Positions 16,352 through 24,394 of a DNA stretch of 44,525 bases are shown in pieces. The notes under the pieces are model-generated. The model had not been told where the DNA came from and searched no databases. It was given only the letters and a program-made list of their open reading frames with translations. Within the stretch, counting starts at the first letter, position 1. Each line of letters starts with the position of its first letter. Location: contig CAKNRQ010000019.1 of the NCBI GenBank assembly GCA_930990965.1, positions 1-44,525 of the forward strand, in the 5' to 3' direction. This DNA comes from an uncultured Clostridia bacterium (lineage in GTDB: Bacteria > Bacillota > Clostridia > Oscillospirales > Oscillospiraceae). The position numbers and the translations under genes are program-made.

Positions 16352-17145
16352 GCGTTGAAGTGAAAGACCTGAGCTTCTCCTACGGCGAGCGCGAGGTGCT
16401 GCGTCACGTGAGCTTCACCGCCGAGGCCGGCAAGTTCCTCGCCATACTCGGCCCCAACGGCGTGGGCAAGAGTACCCTTTTCCGCTGCGTGCTGGGCCTG
16501 CTGCGCGGCTACACGGGCAGCATCGCCGTCGAAGGGCGCGACGCCGCGAAGCTCAGCACCCGCGAGATGGCGAAGCTCATCGCCTACATACCCCAGAGCT
16601 CGCACCCGGCGTTCAACTACAGCGTGCGCGACATCGTCCTCATGGGCACGACGAGCGGCCTGGGCGCCTTTTCGACACCCAGGCGCGAGGACGAGCGGCG
16701 CGTGGAGGACGCCCTGGAGAAGACGGGCATAGCCCACCTAGCCGACCGCTGCTTCCACCGCATATCCGGGGGCGAGCGCCAGCTGGCCCTGATAGCCAGG
16801 GCACTGGTGCAGCGCGCGCCGGTGCTCATGCTGGACGAACCGACGGCGAGTCTGGATTTCGGCAACCAGCTTTTGGTGCTCAACCGTGCCCGTGAGCTGG
16901 CCCGCGAGGGCTATACGGTGATACAGACCACGCACAACCCCGAGCACAGCTACATGTTCGCAGACCGCATACTGGCTCTCGCCGGCGGCGAGGTGCTCAC
17001 GGAGGGCACACCGCGCGAGGTGCTCACGTGGGACACCATGCGCGCGCTCTACGGCGTGGACGTGGAGATATCCAGCCTCTTCGGCGACCGGGTGCGCGTA
17101 TGCACCCCGGAGAGCGTGGCGAGGGGCGAAGACACAAGGGCTTAA
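16348..17145 (+). CDS. ABC transporter ATP-binding protein (FecE/BtuD type)
   Basis: 265 residues with every ATPase motif: Walker A GPNGVGKST (35-43), Q-loop AYIPQSSH, signature ISGGERQ (139-145), Walker B VLMLDEP (Asp163, Glu164) and the switch histidine in TTHNPEH. It energises the FecCD permease encoded just before; the genes overlap by 4 bases (ATGA). It likely works as a homodimer at the cytoplasmic face. Confidence 0.94.
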   Translation: MSVEVKDLSFSYGEREVLRHVSFTAEAGKFLAILGPNGVGKSTLFRCVLGLLRGYTGSIAVEGRDAAKLSTREMAKLIAYIPQSSHPAFNYSVRDIVLMGTTSGLGAFSTPRREDERRVEDALEKTGIAHLADRCFHRISGGERQLALIARALVQRAPVLMLDEPTASLDFGNQLLVLNRARELAREGYTVIQTTHNPEHSYMFADRILALAGGEVLTEGTPREVLTWDTMRALYGVDVEISSLFGDRVRVCTPESVARGEDTRA

Positions 17146-17183
17146 CGTAAAGTTAAACATACAAAACAGGAGGTAAGGTGAAA

Positions 17184-18296
17184 ATGAAACGTGCCCTATC
17201 AATCCTGCTGGCCCTGTGCCTGCTTGCCGGAGTCCTCTCCGCCTGCGGTACCGAGCCAGCCGCCGAAACCACACCCACACCGGAACCGAGCACAGCCGTG
17301 TCCGCCGAAGCGGCCACACGGGAATTCACAGACTCAACGGGACGCACGGTGACGGTGCCCAACGAGGTGACGCGCGTCGCCGTCTCCGGGCCGCTGACGC
17401 AGATTTACGCCATCCCGCTGGTCGGCGACCTGATGGTCGGCGTGAGCAACTACATCGCCGAGGACATCGAGAAGTACCTGCCCGACTACATCAGCACCCT
17501 GCCCGAGCTGGGACAGCTCTACGGCGGCGGCGCCGAGCTCGACCTGGAGGCCATACTGGCCGCCGACCCCGACGTGGTCATAGACATCGGCGACAGCAAG
17601 GACGGCATCGCCGAGGATATGGACTCGCTCAGCGAGCAGACCGGCATCCCCTTCGTGCACATAGACGCCACCGTGCAGACCTCGCCGGACGCCTACCGCA
17701 TGCTCGGCGAGCTGGTCGGCCGTGAGGCGGAGGCCGAGGAGATAGCCACCTGGCTGGAGGACCTCTACACCATGATGACCGACATGATGGCCAGAGTGGA
17801 CGCCGACGGCGCCCGCAAGACCGCCCTCTACTGTCTCGGCGACAAGGGCCTGAACGTGATCGCCGAGGGCTCCTATCACGCGGAGACCTTCAACATGATG
17901 ACCGACAACCTGGCCGATTTGCCCGAAGTCGTCTCCAACGGCAACGGCAACGAGGTTGACATGGAACAGATACTTGTCTGGAATCCGGAAGTTATAATTT
18001 TTGCCCCCGACAGTGTCTATGAAACCGTTGCGGACGACGCCACCTGGCAGCAGCTCCAGGCCATAAGCTCCGGCAACTACTACAAGACGCCCTACGGCCC
18101 CTATGGCTGGCTCTCCAGTCCTCCGAGCGCCCAGCGCTATCTGGGTATGCTTTGGCTCGGCGCCCTGCTCTACCCCGAATACTGTGAGTATGACCTCCAG
18201 GGGATGGTCACGGAGTACTATAGCCTGTTCTATCAGTGCGATTTGACGCAGGAGATGTATGACGAGCTCATGGTCGGCGCCCTGCCCGCCGAGTAA
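17184..18296 (+). CDS. ABC transporter substrate-binding lipoprotein (BtuF/FecB type)
   Basis: 370 residues. The ATG at 17184 lies about 10 bases after AGGAGGT; a GTG at 17178 is too near. A lipoprotein signal (LLAGVLSAC, Cys21) is followed by a Thr/Pro-rich linker and a two-lobed periplasmic-binding fold: FTDSTGRTVTVPNEVTRVAV, then LEAILAADPDVVIDIG, and MEQILVWNPEVIIFAPDSVY. These match the helical-backbone metal-chelate class. It captures the substrate for the permease/ATPase pair. The ligand cannot be read from sequence. It is the last gene of operon A, 38 bases after the ATPase gene. Confidence 0.92.
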   Translation: MKRALSILLALCLLAGVLSACGTEPAAETTPTPEPSTAVSAEAATREFTDSTGRTVTVPNEVTRVAVSGPLTQIYAIPLVGDLMVGVSNYIAEDIEKYLPDYISTLPELGQLYGGGAELDLEAILAADPDVVIDIGDSKDGIAEDMDSLSEQTGIPFVHIDATVQTSPDAYRMLGELVGREAEAEEIATWLEDLYTMMTDMMARVDADGARKTALYCLGDKGLNVIAEGSYHAETFNMMTDNLADLPEVVSNGNGNEVDMEQILVWNPEVIIFAPDSVYETVADDATWQQLQAISSGNYYKTPYGPYGWLSSPPSAQRYLGMLWLGALLYPEYCEYDLQGMVTEYYSLFYQCDLTQEMYDELMVGALPAE

Positions 18297-18304
18297 AAGA
18301 AAAA

Positions 18305-18331
18305 CTGCCCCGCACTTTTGAGTGGGGGCAG
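18305..18331 (-). terminator. Terminator of the second MobA-ModE gene
   Basis: On the minus strand a CTGCCCC...GGGGCAG hairpin is followed by TTTTTCTTTT, 49 bases after the stop. Confidence 0.75.
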
Positions 18332-18344
18332 AAAATGGCGGCTG

Positions 18345-18381
18345 ATCCCGCCCTGCGCAGACGAAGCAGGGCGGGATTTTT
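18345..18381 (+). terminator. Terminator of operon A
   Basis: A perfect 12-bp stem (18345-18356 with 18366-18377), 9-base loop and T5. With the preceding hairpin it separates two convergent transcription units. Confidence 0.85.
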
Positions 18382-19300
18382 AAATGTTGCGGAAGCACTG
18401 GATGTAGAGCTTTTCAGCTTCGTCCTGAAGGCGGTCCGCAAAAGTGTTATACGCTTTGAGCAGGGCCTGGCCCTTGACAGTGAGATGGCTGCGGCCTGTA
18501 CGCGATCCTCCCTGGCTGCGCTCCACGACGGCGTATCCCAGCTCGTGTTCCAACAGGTTTATGGCATTCCAGCCAGAGCTGTATGAGAGCTGCATATGCT
18601 GACAGGCCTGACGCACGGAATGCGTTTCGTCAGTGAGCTGCAGCAGCATGGCGACCCGGGCATCCAGGAACTTCTTCTCCCTGACCATGGAGACCTCTAC
18701 CACCGGACGGTAGAGCTGGCTGTTGTGGATTTCGAGGAGCTCGGCATAGTCCTGCGGTGTGTCGGCATCGAGCAGAATGCCGGGGTCTTCAACTTCGACT
18801 TCAGTAATGGGCACTCCGCAGCGGTCAAGCGCGCCCTGCAGCCCGTTCTCTCCGGAGTCGGCAAGTATGCGCTCCACTACGTGCGAAGAAAGAAGTATGG
18901 GGTGTCCGCGCTTTCCACCGCACACAGGGCAGACAAGGTCCGCGCCCGAATGGAGCAGGGCTTCAACCGTAGTCGAAGTGAAAAGGGGGATGTCTACCGG
19001 CGTAAAGAGCATGTTTGAACACTTGCCGCTGAGGTATCTGAAACCGATGAGGGCAGAGTCAAACATCTGAGTACCGGCATAGTTCTCATTGCGCAGGAAC
19101 TCGACGCCGCTCCGTGCCAGGTGCCATTCCAGCTCTTCTGCCTTGTAGCCCGTGACGACTACTATCCTTGAGACTCCGGCCTGCTGGAATGTGGCCACAA
19201 CCCTCTGGGCGATGGAAATGGCGCCTATACTCAGCATGGGCTTGAATTTTCCCATTCTGGAAGACATGCCTGCTGCCGCTATTACTGCTCCCGTAGCCAT
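18380..19300 (-). CDS. Second MobA-like nucleotidyltransferase fused to a ModE-type DNA-binding domain
   Basis: 306 residues from the ATG at 19300, set by GGGAGGTG (19307-19314) 6 bases upstream; the longer frame has no ribosome site. It is collinear with the product of 11066-12007 and clearly paralogous throughout: VIAAAGMSSRMGKFKPML, FLRNENYAGTQMFDS, LFTPVDIPLF, then the winged helix LTDETHSVRQACQHMQLS, YSSGWNAINLLEHEL and a wing ending SHLTVKGQALL. The first half likely transfers a nucleotide to molybdopterin; the second likely binds DNA. It is transcribed away from the aldehyde oxidoreductase gene and toward operon A. Two copies may serve different cofactors, or one may regulate the other. 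Confidence 0.85.
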   Translation of the reverse strand: MATGAVIAAAGMSSRMGKFKPMLSIGAISIAQRVVATFQQAGVSRIVVVTGYKAEELEWHLARSGVEFLRNENYAGTQMFDSALIGFRYLSGKCSNMLFTPVDIPLFTSTTVEALLHSGADLVCPVCGGKRGHPILLSSHVVERILADSGENGLQGALDRCGVPITEVEVEDPGILLDADTPQDYAELLEIHNSQLYRPVVEVSMVREKKFLDARVAMLLQLTDETHSVRQACQHMQLSYSSGWNAINLLEHELGYAVVERSQGGSRTGRSHLTVKGQALLKAYNTFADRLQDEAEKLYIQCFRNI

Positions 19301-19352
19301 ACCGCACACCTCCCAATCAGCAGTTGTCTCAACACAGTGCGATACAATAAGT

Positions 19353-19381
19353 ACTATATCACAAAAGCACCAAGTTGTAAA
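19353..19381 (-). promoter_or_regulatory. Promoter of the second MobA-ModE gene
   Basis: Minus-strand TTTACA (19376-19381), a 17-base spacer and TATAGT (19353-19358). Upstream of the -35, CAATTT repeats at 19395 and 19405 (10-base period) and again at 19434. Confidence 0.65.
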
Positions 19382-19394
19382 CGAAAACAACTTG
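19371..19394. promoter_or_regulatory. Candidate operator overlapping the -35 box
   Basis: CAAGTTG-N10-CAACTTG, a perfect 7-bp inverted repeat with a 10-base spacer. Its half-site and spacing recur at 11017-11038 before the paralogous gene. Confidence 0.6.
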
Positions 19395-19462
19395 CAATTT
19401 GATACAATTTGACGCCGGGTTTCTCAAATAGTACAATTTACTTGAGAATATACTGGGCCGGG

Positions 19463-19720
19463 TCAGTGGCCGCCGTGCCCGCCGCAGGGGTCTTTATCAG
19501 GGCCGCCGCCAGTCAGGTCGCGGAGTCTGTTGACCCCGGTACCGGAGTAGAATACCAGCTCGGCGGGTTCCCCGTGTGCATTTTCGGCCGCGAGGCGCAG
19601 AGCGTTTGCCGTCTCAAGATAGTCTATCGGCAGCGTGCGCCTGAATGTGCGGCCGGTGGATACATCTGTTACTTCTACCGTAACGGAGCTGGCGCGTATT
19701 TCCTTCAATTTATCGTCCAT
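19463..19720 (-). CDS. Small protein with Cys/His-rich C-terminal tail
   Basis: 85 residues from the ATG at 19720 with GGGAGG 8 bases upstream (a TTG at 19726 is too close). The body (VTVEVTDVSTGRTFRRTLPI, then ETANALRLAAENAHGEPAEL) shows no family that I know; the end GGGPDKDPCGGHGGH carries one Cys and two His that could bind a metal. It is transcribed divergently from the aldehyde oxidoreductase gene across a short regulatory region, which suggests a role with it, perhaps as a metal-handling or accessory factor. Clear start signals support a real gene. Confidence 0.65.
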   Translation of the reverse strand: MDDKLKEIRASSVTVEVTDVSTGRTFRRTLPIDYLETANALRLAAENAHGEPAELVFYSGTGVNRLRDLTGGGPDKDPCGGHGGH

Positions 19721-19737
19721 GTTCAAATCCTCCCTTT

Positions 19738-19766
19738 GTCACACGTGTCATACTGCTGCGTGTGAC
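19738..19766. promoter_or_regulatory. Inverted repeat in the divergent intergenic region before the aldehyde oxidoreductase gene
   Basis: GTCACACG-N13-CGTGTGAC, a perfect 8-bp inverted repeat, next to an AT-rich ATATAT-C-ATATAT element (19772-19784). Both lie between divergent genes and are likely regulator sites; which protein binds is unknown. Confidence 0.5.
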
Positions 19767-19870
19767 TTGAATATATCATATATGTTTTCCGATTTAAAGG
19801 GGCAACTACACGGCGCTGCGGCGCTTTTTGAAGAAATTTAAAAAACACACCAATAAAAGGAGGCAAACGC

Positions 19871-22615
19871 ATGATAAAGAAGGTACTCATTATCAATGGG
19901 GTAGAGCGCACGCTTGTGCTGGAGGGAAACGAAACACTTGCCAAAGTCCTTCGCGACCGGCTTCTGCTTACGGGATGTAAGATAGGCTGCGGCGAGGGCC
20001 ACTGTGGCGCATGTAATGTCATTCTCGACGGCAAGGTCACCCGCTCATGCATAACCAAGGTCTCCAAGCTGCGTGATTATGCAGAGATAACCACCATTGA
20101 GGGCGTAGGCACAGTAAACAACCTTCACCCGCTGCAAGTCGCCTGGATGGCATATGGCTGTGCGCAGTGCGGCTTCTGTTCGCCCGGCTTCATAATTTCG
20201 GCCAAAGTGCTGCTGGAGCAGAACCCGAACCCGACCCGCCAGGAAGTGCGCGATTGGTTTAATAAAAACCGCAACCTCTGCCGCTGCACGGGTTATAAGC
20301 CGCTGATAGACGCCACCATGGCTGCCGCTGCGGTGATGCGCGGAGAAATGACGGCAGAGGACTTGATGTTCAAGCCGACAGACAATGTGATAACAGGCAC
20401 GACCTTTGCCCGTCCCTCTGCGGCTATGAAGGTCACGGGTACCTGGGACTTCGGCGCAGACCAGGCTCTGCACATGCCCGACAGCACCCTGCGCCTGGCG
20501 CTGGTCCAGGCCGAAGTGAGCCACGCCAACATAAAGGGGGTAGACACCTCCGAGGCCGAAAAGATGCCCGGCGTGTTCAAGGTCATCACTGCCAAGGACG
20601 TGCCCGGAAAGAACCGTATAAACGGCCTCGTAATGCTCCCGCTCAACAACAAGTGCGACGGCTGGGACAGGCCGATACTCTGCGACGAGAAGGTGTTCCA
20701 GTACGGCGACGCCATCGCCATAGTGGCGGCGGACACCGAGGAGCACGCCCGCGCCGCGGCGAAGGCCGTCAAGGTTGATCTCGAGGTCCTGCCCGCTTAC
20801 ATGAGCGCGCCGGAGGCCCTAGCGCCCGACGCCATTGAGATCCACCCCGGCACACCCAACGCGTACTATGAGACCAACTGCATAAAGGGGCCCGACTTTG
20901 ACTTCGACAGCGCGCCCAACGTGATAGAGGTGGAGAGCTACTGCTCGCGCCAGCCCCACCTGTTCCTGGAACCGGACAATGGCTACGCTTACATAGACGA
21001 GGACGGGATGCTCACCGTCCACTCCAAGAGCATCGGCCTGCACCTGCACGCGCCCATGATAGCCGACGGCATCGGCGTGCCGCTGGATAAGCTGCGCCTG
21101 GTGCAGAACCACTCGGGCGGCACCTTCGGCTATAAGTTCTCCCCCACGAACGAGGGCATACTCGGCGTGGCGGCGCTGGTCTGCCAGAGGCCGGTCAGCC
21201 TCAACTTCAACATGTACCAGTCCATCACCTACACCGGCAAGCGCAGCCCGGGCTTCATGCACATCAAGCTGGCGGCAGACGACAATGGCAAGGTGCTGGC
21301 GCTCTGGGGCGACAACTACATCGACCACGGCCCGTACAGCGAGTTCGGCGACCTGCTGACCCACCGCCTGAGCCAGTTCGTCGGCGCAGGCGTGGACATC
21401 AAGACCATACGCAACAAATCCACCACCGTGTTCACCAACCACGCCTGGGGCAGCGCCTTCCGCGCCTACGGCTCGCCGCAGAGCTTCATGGGCAGCGACA
21501 TCGCCATGGACATGATGGCGGCCAAGCTGGGCATTGATCCCTTCGAGTTCCGCGCCATGAACTGCTACAAGGAGAGCGAGGACTCCCGCACGCCGAACGG
21601 CTGCCGTCCCGACGTCTACTGCGAGGAGGATCTGTTCAACCTCGCCAGGCCGTATTATGAGGCCGCCAAGAAACGTGTCGCGGAGAAGAACGCCGCCAGC
21701 GACGGACGCATCAAGTACGGCATCGGCGTGTCGCTCGGCGTCTACGGCTGCGGCCTTGACAACTCCGACGCTTCCGAGTGCTGGGCAGATCTGAACCCTG
21801 ACGGCACGGTCACGCTGCGCAACTCCTGGGAGGACCACGGCCAGGGCGCGGATATTGCCACGCTCACTGCCGGACATGAGACTCTGCGTCAGGCCGGCTT
21901 CACGCCCGAGATGATCCATCTCGAGATGAACGACACCAAGCTCACGCCCAACTCCGGCCCCGCCGGAGGCTCCCGCTCCACGGTTATGACCGGCTCGGCG
22001 ACAAAGGTGGCCTGCGAAAACCTGCTGAAAGCCATGCGCAAAGACGACGGCACATATCGCACTTACGATGAAATGGTTGCCGAGGGGATAAGCACTCACG
22101 CTGTCGGCATTTACACCTATACTGCCAGCGTGACCCTCGACCAGGCTACCAGCCAGGGCGATCCGTTCCCGAGCTACATGTACACCATCTTCCTGCCTGA
22201 AGTCGCAGTCGACACCGAGACCGGCAAGGTCAAGGTCGAGAAGTTCACCGCCGTGGCTGACTGCGGCACTATCCTCAACAAACTCGCCGTGGACGGCAAC
22301 TTCTACGGCGGTCTTGTCCAGGGCATTGGCCTTGCGCTGAGCGAGGACTTTGAGGACCTCAAGAAGCACACGACGCTTGCCAAGTGCGGCATCCCGTATC
22401 CGAACGATGCGCCCGACGACATTGAACTGGTGTACCAGACCAATCACCCGCGCCCGAACGGACCCTACGGCGCTTCCGGCTGCGGCGAGGCTCCGCTGGA
22501 CGCACCGCACCCTGCAATACTGAACGCCATCTACAACGCCACCGGCGCACGCATCACCCGTGTACCGGCATTGCCGAGCGTAGTGCTGGAGGCACTCAAG
22601 CAAGTCAAGGCGTAA
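19871..22615 (+). CDS. mop: Molybdopterin-dependent aldehyde oxidoreductase (Mop/xanthine oxidase family)
   Basis: 914 residues, single-chain like Desulfovibrio gigas Mop (907). Domain 1 is a plant-type [2Fe-2S] ferredoxin (Cys40, 45, 48, 60); domain 2 is the helical [2Fe-2S] domain (Cys100, 103, 137, 139, the same numbers as in the Desulfovibrio enzyme). The rest holds the molybdenum cofactor: GGTFGYKFSPTNEG, AFRAYGSPQSFMG, GPAGGSRSTV, and GASGCGEAPL with the catalytic Glu at 873. There is no FAD domain. It oxidises aldehydes to acids using water. AAAAGGAGG lies 8 bases upstream. XdhC and the MobA-like proteins are likely its maturation factors. The physiological aldehyde is unknown. Confidence 0.93.
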   Translation: MIKKVLIINGVERTLVLEGNETLAKVLRDRLLLTGCKIGCGEGHCGACNVILDGKVTRSCITKVSKLRDYAEITTIEGVGTVNNLHPLQVAWMAYGCAQCGFCSPGFIISAKVLLEQNPNPTRQEVRDWFNKNRNLCRCTGYKPLIDATMAAAAVMRGEMTAEDLMFKPTDNVITGTTFARPSAAMKVTGTWDFGADQALHMPDSTLRLALVQAEVSHANIKGVDTSEAEKMPGVFKVITAKDVPGKNRINGLVMLPLNNKCDGWDRPILCDEKVFQYGDAIAIVAADTEEHARAAAKAVKVDLEVLPAYMSAPEALAPDAIEIHPGTPNAYYETNCIKGPDFDFDSAPNVIEVESYCSRQPHLFLEPDNGYAYIDEDGMLTVHSKSIGLHLHAPMIADGIGVPLDKLRLVQNHSGGTFGYKFSPTNEGILGVAALVCQRPVSLNFNMYQSITYTGKRSPGFMHIKLAADDNGKVLALWGDNYIDHGPYSEFGDLLTHRLSQFVGAGVDIKTIRNKSTTVFTNHAWGSAFRAYGSPQSFMGSDIAMDMMAAKLGIDPFEFRAMNCYKESEDSRTPNGCRPDVYCEEDLFNLARPYYEAAKKRVAEKNAASDGRIKYGIGVSLGVYGCGLDNSDASECWADLNPDGTVTLRNSWEDHGQGADIATLTAGHETLRQAGFTPEMIHLEMNDTKLTPNSGPAGGSRSTVMTGSATKVACENLLKAMRKDDGTYRTYDEMVAEGISTHAVGIYTYTASVTLDQATSQGDPFPSYMYTIFLPEVAVDTETGKVKVEKFTAVADCGTILNKLAVDGNFYGGLVQGIGLALSEDFEDLKKHTTLAKCGIPYPNDAPDDIELVYQTNHPRPNGPYGASGCGEAPLDAPHPAILNAIYNATGARITRVPALPSVVLEALKQVKA

Positions 22616-22647
22616 GACTTTAAATCGCAAGCAAGCTATGATAGAAT

Positions 22648-22669
22648 GGGGAAGGCGAAAGCCTTCCCC
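22648..22669 (+). terminator. Hairpin after the aldehyde oxidoreductase gene
   Basis: A 9-bp GGGGAAGGC/GCCTTCCCC stem with a GAAA tetraloop, then only ATTT. A possible promoter (TTTAAA-17-TAGAAT) lies just before it, so the hairpin could also be a leader structure of the lipoprotein genes. Confidence 0.55.
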
Positions 22670-22693
22670 ATTTGCAAAAGTGAGGTGCGCAGC

Positions 22694-23383
22694 ATGAAAC
22701 GAATCATACCCCTCGCCCTGGCCCTGCTCCTCCTCGCCGCCTGCAGCACCCCGGCGGCGCAGCCGACGGCGACGGTGGAAGCATCCCACACGCCATCGCC
22801 CGTGCCGGTGCCTCCCGAAATTGGTGGCGAGAGTCCATACGCGGCGTATGTACGCGACGAACTCTAGGAGCTGCGCGGAAACGTGTATCGAGATGACGAG
22901 GACAAGATACGCGACACGGTTACGATGTACATGGATTTGTGGTACGACAGGATGTACAACCCGGAATACACGGACTACGGCGTGTTCGGCCTCTTCTTCG
23001 ACAAGACAGCGGAGGGGTATCCGCATCTGCAATACCACTGCATGGAGGCGCGGTATCTGGTACTCTCAGACGTGGTGCACGTGTATGGCCCAGTTGTATG
23101 GCACGACTACGACATCGACATAGCGTCCGTCGCGCTCGACGGAGATACGGCCGTCGTCGAGATTCGCAGCCCGTTCCGTGCCCTTAGCTACAAGCGCCAA
23201 TTCATGACAAGCGGGATGTTTTACTTCTGGATAACTCTCGGAAAGACTGACGGCGTCTGGTTCCTGACGGACATATCCCCAGACAGTATCTATGGCAGTG
23301 ACCGGCACGGCAGCTATGACGAACTGCTCGAAAGCATAGAAGAGCTGGAAGCGGAATACGAGAGGACAACTCAAGCGAGGTAA
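22694..23383 (+). pseudogene. Putative lipoprotein gene interrupted by an in-frame amber codon
   Basis: GAGGTG precedes the ATG at 22694. The first 57 codons give a lipoprotein signal (LALALLLLAACS) and a Pro/Thr linker. A TAG at 22865-22867 then stops the frame, but the same frame continues open for 171 codons (ELRGNVYRDDEDKIRDTVTM, then YDRMYNPEYTDYGVF) to the TAA at 23383 with no other defect, so a single base change explains it. The second part resembles a small NTF2-like secreted domain (my impression only). Restart at the GTG at 22883, 12 bases after AGGAG, would give a product without signal. It could be a real mutation, strain variation or a sequencing error. Confidence 0.75.
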
Positions 23384-23388
23384 AAACG

Positions 23389-24369
23389 ATGAAGAGAACA
23401 TTTGCAGCCGTCATGGCCCTCGCCCTGCTCCTCCTCGCCGCCTGCGGCACCCCGGCGGTGGAACCGGCGCCGTCTGCGACGTCGATTCCCGCCTCGCCGG
23501 TGGATTTGATAACGCCGGGGCCCACGCCTGTGCCGGTTGAGACAATTTCGCCGCAGGAGGCGTCGAGCCGCGCGGTGCCGGAGACGATGACGCTGCCCGA
23601 CGCGGGCTTCGAGCCGGAGTCGTACTGGTTCGCCGAGCCCTTCGGAGACGGTGGCCAGGCGCTGCTGCTGATGTCCGGCGACGGTAGGTTCAAGTGTTGG
23701 TATGACTACTGGTTTGAATACCCCGACACAGGCTGGAAAGACCTTGTGGGCGGCAGCTTCACGGAAGCCGAGGCCGCGGCGGGCAAGGACGGCGGCGCTC
23801 TCACGCTCGAGTACGCCGAGACCGCCGATACTCCGCGACCAGAGCGCTTCACGGCCATAACGCGCGATGAGGCGCTGCGTGCCTACCGTGACATGCCGTA
23901 TAACGACGAGCTCAGCCTGCCCGTACCCGTGCGCATCGAGCGCAGCGAGTGGGAGGCCACGCCGGGCGTGACGCCGGTTTCATACTCCGAGGTCGGCGCG
24001 AGCGGCGCAGTTTACGAGTACATGGGCGCGACGGTCACCTTCGACACCATGGGCGGCGCGCCGCTCTATTTCAGCGGCTTTACCACCGAGTCTGCCGGTT
24101 TCCCCTTCAAGGTGCGCGGCGTGGGCATCGGCAGCAGCGGCGAGGATGTGCTCGCGAGTTTCCCGTCGAACGTGCTCACGCTAGCAGACGCCGGTGAGCG
24201 CCACACATTTTACGGCGGCGACTTCGGCTGCATGGGCACCTGGGATACCGACGACGACTGGCGTGGCGGCGACGTGATTATGGTCAGCGACGGCTGGACG
24301 ATAACGCGCTTTATCCTCGACGAAGCCGGCATTGTATACAAGATTGAATTCTGGAACTCCGTAGACTGA
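23389..24369 (+). CDS. Putative lipoprotein of unknown function
   Basis: 326 residues with a lipobox (LALLLLAACG, Cys20), then a long Pro/Thr/Ser linker (about 22-65). The remaining 260 residues are soluble, acidic and aromatic-rich (FKCWYDYWFEYPDTGWKDL; VRGVGIGSSGEDVLASFP). The signal and linker are nearly the same as in the amber-split gene that ends 5 bases upstream, so the two form one operon of surface lipoproteins. GIGSSGEDVLASFP resembles a repeat seen in small secreted proteins that start with a G-x-S/T helix, but I know no function. No link to the flanking redox genes is visible. Confidence 0.7.
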   Translation: MKRTFAAVMALALLLLAACGTPAVEPAPSATSIPASPVDLITPGPTPVPVETISPQEASSRAVPETMTLPDAGFEPESYWFAEPFGDGGQALLLMSGDGRFKCWYDYWFEYPDTGWKDLVGGSFTEAEAAAGKDGGALTLEYAETADTPRPERFTAITRDEALRAYRDMPYNDELSLPVPVRIERSEWEATPGVTPVSYSEVGASGAVYEYMGATVTFDTMGGAPLYFSGFTTESAGFPFKVRGVGIGSSGEDVLASFPSNVLTLADAGERHTFYGGDFGCMGTWDTDDDWRGGDVIMVSDGWTITRFILDEAGIVYKIEFWNSVD

Positions 24370-24394
24370 CTTTCCCGCCGGAAGGAGGGCGATT

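Noticed and set aside
17334-18398. 354-codon open frame on the minus strand
   Set aside because: Antisense to the substrate-binding lipoprotein gene and crossing its terminators.
22865-22867. Pyrrolysine at the amber codon
   Set aside because: TAG ends another gene normally (33525-33527), and the context is a lipoprotein linker, not a methylamine methyltransferase.
20819-23038. 739-codon open frame on the minus strand
   Set aside because: Antisense shadow of the high-GC aldehyde oxidoreductase gene; low-complexity Val/His/Arg/Gly sequence with no domain, and the sense gene has full motifs.
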